The notes under the pieces: generated by a model | What the model saw: only the letters and a program-made list of their open reading frames with translations | What the model was told of the DNA's origin: nothing | The model's database searches: none | Made by a program: the position numbers and the translations under genes | Shown here: piece by piece, positions 60,559-64,000 of the stretch | How the letters are laid out: each line of letters starts with the position of its first letter | Numbering within the stretch: position 1 is the first letter of the stretch | Assembly: GCF_020622265.1 (NCBI RefSeq) | Contig: NZ_JACNMQ010000001.1 | Coordinates: 992,001-1,056,000 of the forward strand | Reading direction: 5' to 3' | DNA: 64,000 nt | Source of the DNA: Halomonas sp. M20 | GTDB taxonomy: Bacteria > Pseudomonadota > Gammaproteobacteria > Pseudomonadales > Halomonadaceae

Positions 60559-61927
60559 GCTCAACCCCGTGACGGTTATCGACGCTCGTCGGCTGCGCTT
60601 CGAGGTGTTCTGCCAGCACGGCACTTGCCTGACCTTCGAGTACCATGACGATTTGCCGGCTGCGGCTGGCCAGAGCGGTATGGGCGAACAGCAGTGGCAC
60701 CGCAGTGATCAGGCCCAGTACCGTTGTCACCAGTGCCTGGCTGATGCCGCCGGCCATGAGCTGCGGATCGCCGGTGCCAAACACCGTAATGGCCTGAAAG
60801 GTGACGATCATGCCGGTCACTGTGCCCAAAAGCCCAAGTAGCGGTGCAATGGCGGCCAGCAACTTGACCAGGGCCTGGCCCCGTTCGATGCGGGGTTGTT
60901 CGGCAAGTAGCGCCTCGTCGAGACGCGCCTCCAAAGCTTCCGGGGCAAGCCCTTGGCGCACCGCCCCGAACTTGTGGAGTATGCGGCCCAGAGGATTGTT
61001 GTGGTGCAACCGATCCAGGTTCTTGAGTTGGCGGCGCAAGCGAGTGGTGACGATAAGCAAATAGCCGTACTGGACTAATGCCACCAGCAGGCCCAGAGCG
61101 CCGAGTGCCACTACCACGTAGCCTACCGCGCCGCCCTGATGGAAGCGCTCGAGCAGGGACGGGTGCTGGGCTAGGGCATCAAGTACTTTTCCGCGGGTCG
61201 GATCGAGCATCAAACCCTTGTCTTCACCATTGGCGAAGGCCTGTAGAGTCTCTTGTGCAGCGGTTGGAGTGTGTTCAACGATCGCCGGAGGCATATCGTC
61301 TTCTCCTTGGCGGAGCCAATGTCCATTGCTGAACGCTGCCATGTCACCCAGACGCACGACTTTCTGATCCGTCACTTGGCCTTCAACACTGGCTATGGGG
61401 ACGGTAAGGCGCGTAATGCCTCCGGATTCCCTGGTCAGCTCCATGAGGGCATCGGCCACCGTTTCGAGGCGTTGTGGAGTCAATAGCGTCTCCGTGGAAC
61501 CTCTTGCAGGCAGTGCGAGTTCACCCAGGGTCAGCCAGCTGTTCGCCAGTTCATCACGCAGCTCGCCGACATGGCGATCGAGAACATCGGCCACAGCCTG
61601 TACATCAACGCCTTTCTGATCGTCGCTGCCAAGCTCATCACGCCGCGCCGCGAGTTCGTCCAGGCGCTTGCGCTGTTCAGCCTGTCGGGTTTCCAGCTCA
61701 TCGCGACGCTCATTCTCGGCTGCTTGGCGTTCCCGAGCTGCGTCTAGCGCTTCTTGCAAGGCCTCGCGATCGTCGACCAGTGCAGCCAGGCGAGCCGTAT
61801 CCTGGGCTTCAGCGGCGTCTCGTTGGGCGCTGAAGGAGCGCTCGGGATCGTTCTGTTGTGCCCCGGCAAACGACGGCACGAGCAACAGCAAAGCGACACT
61901 GCTACGGAGCATGCTTCTTCGGATCAT
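60539..61927 (-). CDS. TtpC-like ExbB family protein with periplasmic coiled-coil extension
   Basis: A 462-residue ExbB relative. It has a signal peptide (about 1-23, ending AGAQ), a coiled-coil periplasmic region rich in Glu/Arg/Ala (about 25-110), further periplasmic domain, and a C-terminal ExbB unit with LLGTVTGMIVTFQAITVFGT and GGISQALVTTVLGLITAVPL. This layout is that of TtpC in TonB2 systems. Its start overlaps the DUF3450 gene by 4 bp. Confidence 0.9.
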   Translation of the reverse strand: MIRRSMLRSSVALLLLVPSFAGAQQNDPERSFSAQRDAAEAQDTARLAALVDDREALQEALDAARERQAAENERRDELETRQAEQRKRLDELAARRDELGSDDQKGVDVQAVADVLDRHVGELRDELANSWLTLGELALPARGSTETLLTPQRLETVADALMELTRESGGITRLTVPIASVEGQVTDQKVVRLGDMAAFSNGHWLRQGEDDMPPAIVEHTPTAAQETLQAFANGEDKGLMLDPTRGKVLDALAQHPSLLERFHQGGAVGYVVVALGALGLLVALVQYGYLLIVTTRLRRQLKNLDRLHHNNPLGRILHKFGAVRQGLAPEALEARLDEALLAEQPRIERGQALVKLLAAIAPLLGLLGTVTGMIVTFQAITVFGTGDPQLMAGGISQALVTTVLGLITAVPLLFAHTALASRSRQIVMVLEGQASAVLAEHLEAQPTSVDNRHGVEHASPLA

Positions 61928-62700
61928 GTGTCTGCCCCTTGATCGCTGGCGCTCTTCACCGGATGAGAGACGGGCAGGTTCAGTAGTTCCGGGGCGCGCT
62001 GGTCCCGGGCGATACGCAGCCCGTTACGCACTTCCTGGCGGGCATCGTCGCTCAAGGGTTGCCATTTATCCTGTGAGGAATCCCATACGCCCCCTTCGCG
62101 GCCATCCGGGGTCAAGTAATACAACCCGGCTCGGCCTAGGCGCAGGAAGTCGACTTCGCGTTGTTCATCGAGCATGCCCCGCCAGGCGCCCATTTCCCGA
62201 CCATAGTTCAACTCGGTGCGCCAGGCGGAGAGCACCCTGTCCAGGCGTTCGGCGTCGTCGAGGTCGGGATCGACCAGCATCTGCTCGAGGTTGGCGACCC
62301 GCGCCGATCGTTCCTGGCGCAGGAACGGCATGTCGCGGGCAATCCAGCCATCCAGGCGTTGCACCAGCGTGCGCAGCAGTGGCGGTAGCGATTCGTCGAT
62401 TACCTTGGCTGACTCCAGGGCTTCAGAGCGTTGCTCCAGAATGCCGGCCTGATGTGTTACCACCTGTTCGAGCTCGTCGTTGTAGGCCGTTAGCCGGCGC
62501 GTGTTACCTTCCAAGCGACGTAACTCGGTCAGCAACTTGTGTGTTTCGTCGTCTGCGGCATCGATCTTCGCCTGCTGCTCCGCCTGGCTGAGTGGAGCTT
62601 GTCTGGATGCGTCGCGTGATGTTGCTTCAGCTTGAGCACCGCTACTCAACAACAGCCAAATCACGGCGCTGTAAAAGCCACGCGAGCGAATCATCCTCAC
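61924..62700 (-). CDS. DUF3450 family protein of the TonB2-type operon
   Basis: A 258-residue periplasmic coiled-coil protein found upstream of TtpC/ExbB genes. Signal peptide about 3-25 (ending AQA), then a coiled coil (QAEQQAKIDAADDETHKLLT, ELRRLEGNTRRLTAYNDELE) and family motifs including DGWIARDMPFLRQERSARVA and the end with GLYYLTPDGREGGVWD. I use a GTG start (GGGAG 7 bp upstream); an ATG two codons later is possible. Confidence 0.88.
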   Translation of the reverse strand: MRMIRSRGFYSAVIWLLLSSGAQAEATSRDASRQAPLSQAEQQAKIDAADDETHKLLTELRRLEGNTRRLTAYNDELEQVVTHQAGILEQRSEALESAKVIDESLPPLLRTLVQRLDGWIARDMPFLRQERSARVANLEQMLVDPDLDDAERLDRVLSAWRTELNYGREMGAWRGMLDEQREVDFLRLGRAGLYYLTPDGREGGVWDSSQDKWQPLSDDARQEVRNGLRIARDQRAPELLNLPVSHPVKSASDQGADT

Positions 62701-63302
62701 GGCGAGTCTCCCGTTAGGTTGTTGGAAATGGGAGTTGACCATGCCACCAATGCAAACAATTATCAATGGCGTCATAAGCCCATATCATTGCCTTGCTGTA
62801 GGCCGGTCATGGCGACATCGGTAACGTTGGCCGAGCTGATTGGCCCTGTTCTTGAAAGGGTCAACCTCAAAGGGCTGGGCGAAAAGGCTAAAGGTGCGTC
62901 CGGATAAGGCTGTTTACCAGCCGGGACTGATCGTCGATCTAAGCGTGACGTTCTCACCCTTGTGATGCTGCATGATCGAGCAACGGCGGCCAAAGAGGTC
63001 GAGCGGTGAAGCATCGCCTGCCGTAGCGCACCCAGTATCCTTCTCGCTGACGTACAAAACGCGATACGACTCCTGTTCGACACCTGGGAACCTAGGTGAC
63101 CTCGCTGAATACTACGCGTCGAACCGTTCCGTAACTAACCGCCGCGCACGCGTCGTAGGCTTGGAGGTACCTCCACAGGGGTGAAAACGTATCGACCTGG
63201 CTGGGTGAGCAGGAGACTATGTCTAAAGAGAAAACGTCTTTGATGCACGGGTGATTGAGTATCAGGCGAGGTCCAGTTGGAGTGGTAGTCACTGACTGAT
63301 TT
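62701..63302. other. Intergenic region between the TonB operon and the integrase gene
   Basis: About 600 bp. It should carry the promoter of the leftward DUF3450-tonB operon near its left end. I see no convincing gene, tRNA, attC-type repeat or insertion-sequence end in the rest; small frames on both strands lack ribosome sites and family features. Confidence 0.5.
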
Positions 63303-64000
63303 TTAGCCCAGCGGACTGCGAACCCCGGCGAAGCCTTGCCCTAGGACGTGGGTATAGATTTGGGTGGTTCGCAGGTCTGCGTGACCGAGCAGCTCCTGGA
63401 CCGTACGGATATCGTTACCGCGTTTTAGCAGTTCCGTGGCGAAAGAGTGCCGGAAGGTGTGACAGCCTGCGGGCTTACTGATACCGGCTGCTTTTACGGC
63501 ATTGCGCACAGCTCGCTGCACCGACGTAATATGGCGGTGATGGCGGGCGACATTACCGAGATTATCGGTACTCAACGAAGGTGAGGAGAAGAGCCATTGC
63601 CATTCCAGGGAGTGGCCAGCGTTGGGGTATTTTCGAGATAGCGCATAGGGCAGACTGACAGGGTGTTGATACTCGGGATCTTTTTGTTTCCAAGTTTTAT
63701 AGATGCTATCGGTATGATCCTGTAATGCACTAATGAGTGCTCCCGGCATCAGCGTTGTACGGTCTTTGGCACCTTTGCCATCGCGAACGGTCACAATTTG
63801 CTGGCTAAAATCCAAATCTTTAATGCGAAGCCTGCACGCCTCTGTAACCCGTAGCCCAGAACCGTACATTAGTGAAGCGATCAAGTGATCGGGGTGGCGT
63901 AGCTCACCGATGATGCGCATAGCTTCTTCGTGAGTGAGCACCACCGGCAGTCTTCGTGGCTTTTTTGAGCAGATAACCTCGCCGATCTCCCCGAGAGGTT
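63303..64000 (-). CDS. Integron-type tyrosine recombinase IntI (partial, N-terminus beyond the right edge)
   Basis: Site-specific recombinase. The frame is open to the window edge, and PRRLPVVLTHEEAMRII is still in-family, so the start lies outside. Catalytic residues seen: Arg in SGLRVTEACRLR, His-x-x-Arg in HTFRHSFATELL, His in LLGHADLRTTQIYTHV, and the Tyr nucleophile in the same segment. Between them YALSRKYPNAGHSLEWQWLF is the extra patch that marks integron integrases, and the end GVRSPLG is also typical. The attI site and any cassettes would lie beyond the right edge. It may be a mobile or a chromosomal integron. Confidence 0.88.
   Translation of the reverse strand, partial: PLGEIGEVICSKKPRRLPVVLTHEEAMRIIGELRHPDHLIASLMYGSGLRVTEACRLRIKDLDFSQQIVTVRDGKGAKDRTTLMPGALISALQDHTDSIYKTWKQKDPEYQHPVSLPYALSRKYPNAGHSLEWQWLFSSPSLSTDNLGNVARHHRHITSVQRAVRNAVKAAGISKPAGCHTFRHSFATELLKRGNDIRTVQELLGHADLRTTQIYTHVLGQGFAGVRSPLG

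Noticed and set aside
62632-63184. Several short frames on both strands between the TonB operon and the integrase
   Set aside because: No ribosome sites, no family features, and they overlap each other; treated as non-coding.
1-64000. CRISPR arrays, tRNA and rRNA genes
   Set aside because: No regularly spaced direct repeats and no clover-leaf or rRNA-like stretch were seen on reading; a covariance-model scan would settle it.

Overview
The window is a nearly continuous flagellar and chemotaxis super-locus from a gammaproteobacterium, most likely a Halomonadaceae member (Halomonas-like). The grounds are moderately GC-rich coding DNA, a FlhDC-type master regulator combined with FlhF, a TRAP transporter, and a TtpC-type TonB system. 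The genus is inferred from gene content and order; no 16S or marker gene is present.

Layout. 1-10698 (minus strand): the export, basal-body and switch genes fliF-G-H-I-J-K, then fliL-M-N-O-P-Q; fliQ runs off the left edge. 11009-11338: fliE, divergent. 11527-14295: a GAF-GAF-PAS-GGDEF-EAL c-di-GMP enzyme with a good sigma-28 promoter. 14532-21960: an accessory island, AT-rich in part, encoding a nuclease-fold protein, a VioA-type sugar aminotransferase, a sulfotransferase, a methyltransferase and a 1275-residue multi-module glycosyltransferase. It sits beside the flagellin gene fliC (22196-23020) and probably makes and attaches the flagellin glycan. 23441-33336: a metabolic insert with a DUF2835 gene, L-asparaginase, a dctPQM TRAP transporter, a divergent 5-oxoproline (pyroglutamate) operon, an MFS exporter and an unknown gene. 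33566-37300: fliD-fliS-fliT, then a second FliK-like gene and a stand-alone FlhB C-terminal domain gene. 37703-38632: flhDC. 38815-50811: motAB, cheAW, two chemoreceptors, cheR, cheB, cheY, cheZ. 51020-58776: flhB, flhA, an oversized flhF, a P-loop-less FlhG-like gene, a MITE-like element, flhE and fliA. 58861-62700 (minus): DUF3450, ttpC, exbB, exbD, tonB. 63303-64000 (minus): an integron-type integrase cut by the right edge.

How it works together. FlhDC should switch on the basal body and export genes and FliA (sigma-28). I located sigma-28-like promoters (TAAA/TCAA-type -35, 11-12 bp, GCCGATAA-type -10) in front of fliC, fliD, motA, the first chemoreceptor, the GGDEF-EAL gene and possibly fliL. 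This matches a class III regulon that covers filament, motor, chemotaxis and a c-di-GMP enzyme.

Most unusual points: (1) the FlhF partner gene keeps the FlhF-activating DQAxxLR start of FlhG, but its Walker A is destroyed and the protein is short, while FlhF itself carries a C-terminal extension of about 395 residues; (2) a 271-bp inverted-repeat element holds the stop codon of that gene and the start codon of flhE; (3) a TPR-GT41/FkbM-like/GT56 fusion protein has a base-composition break at the fusion point; (4) a FliK-like plus FlhB-C gene pair.
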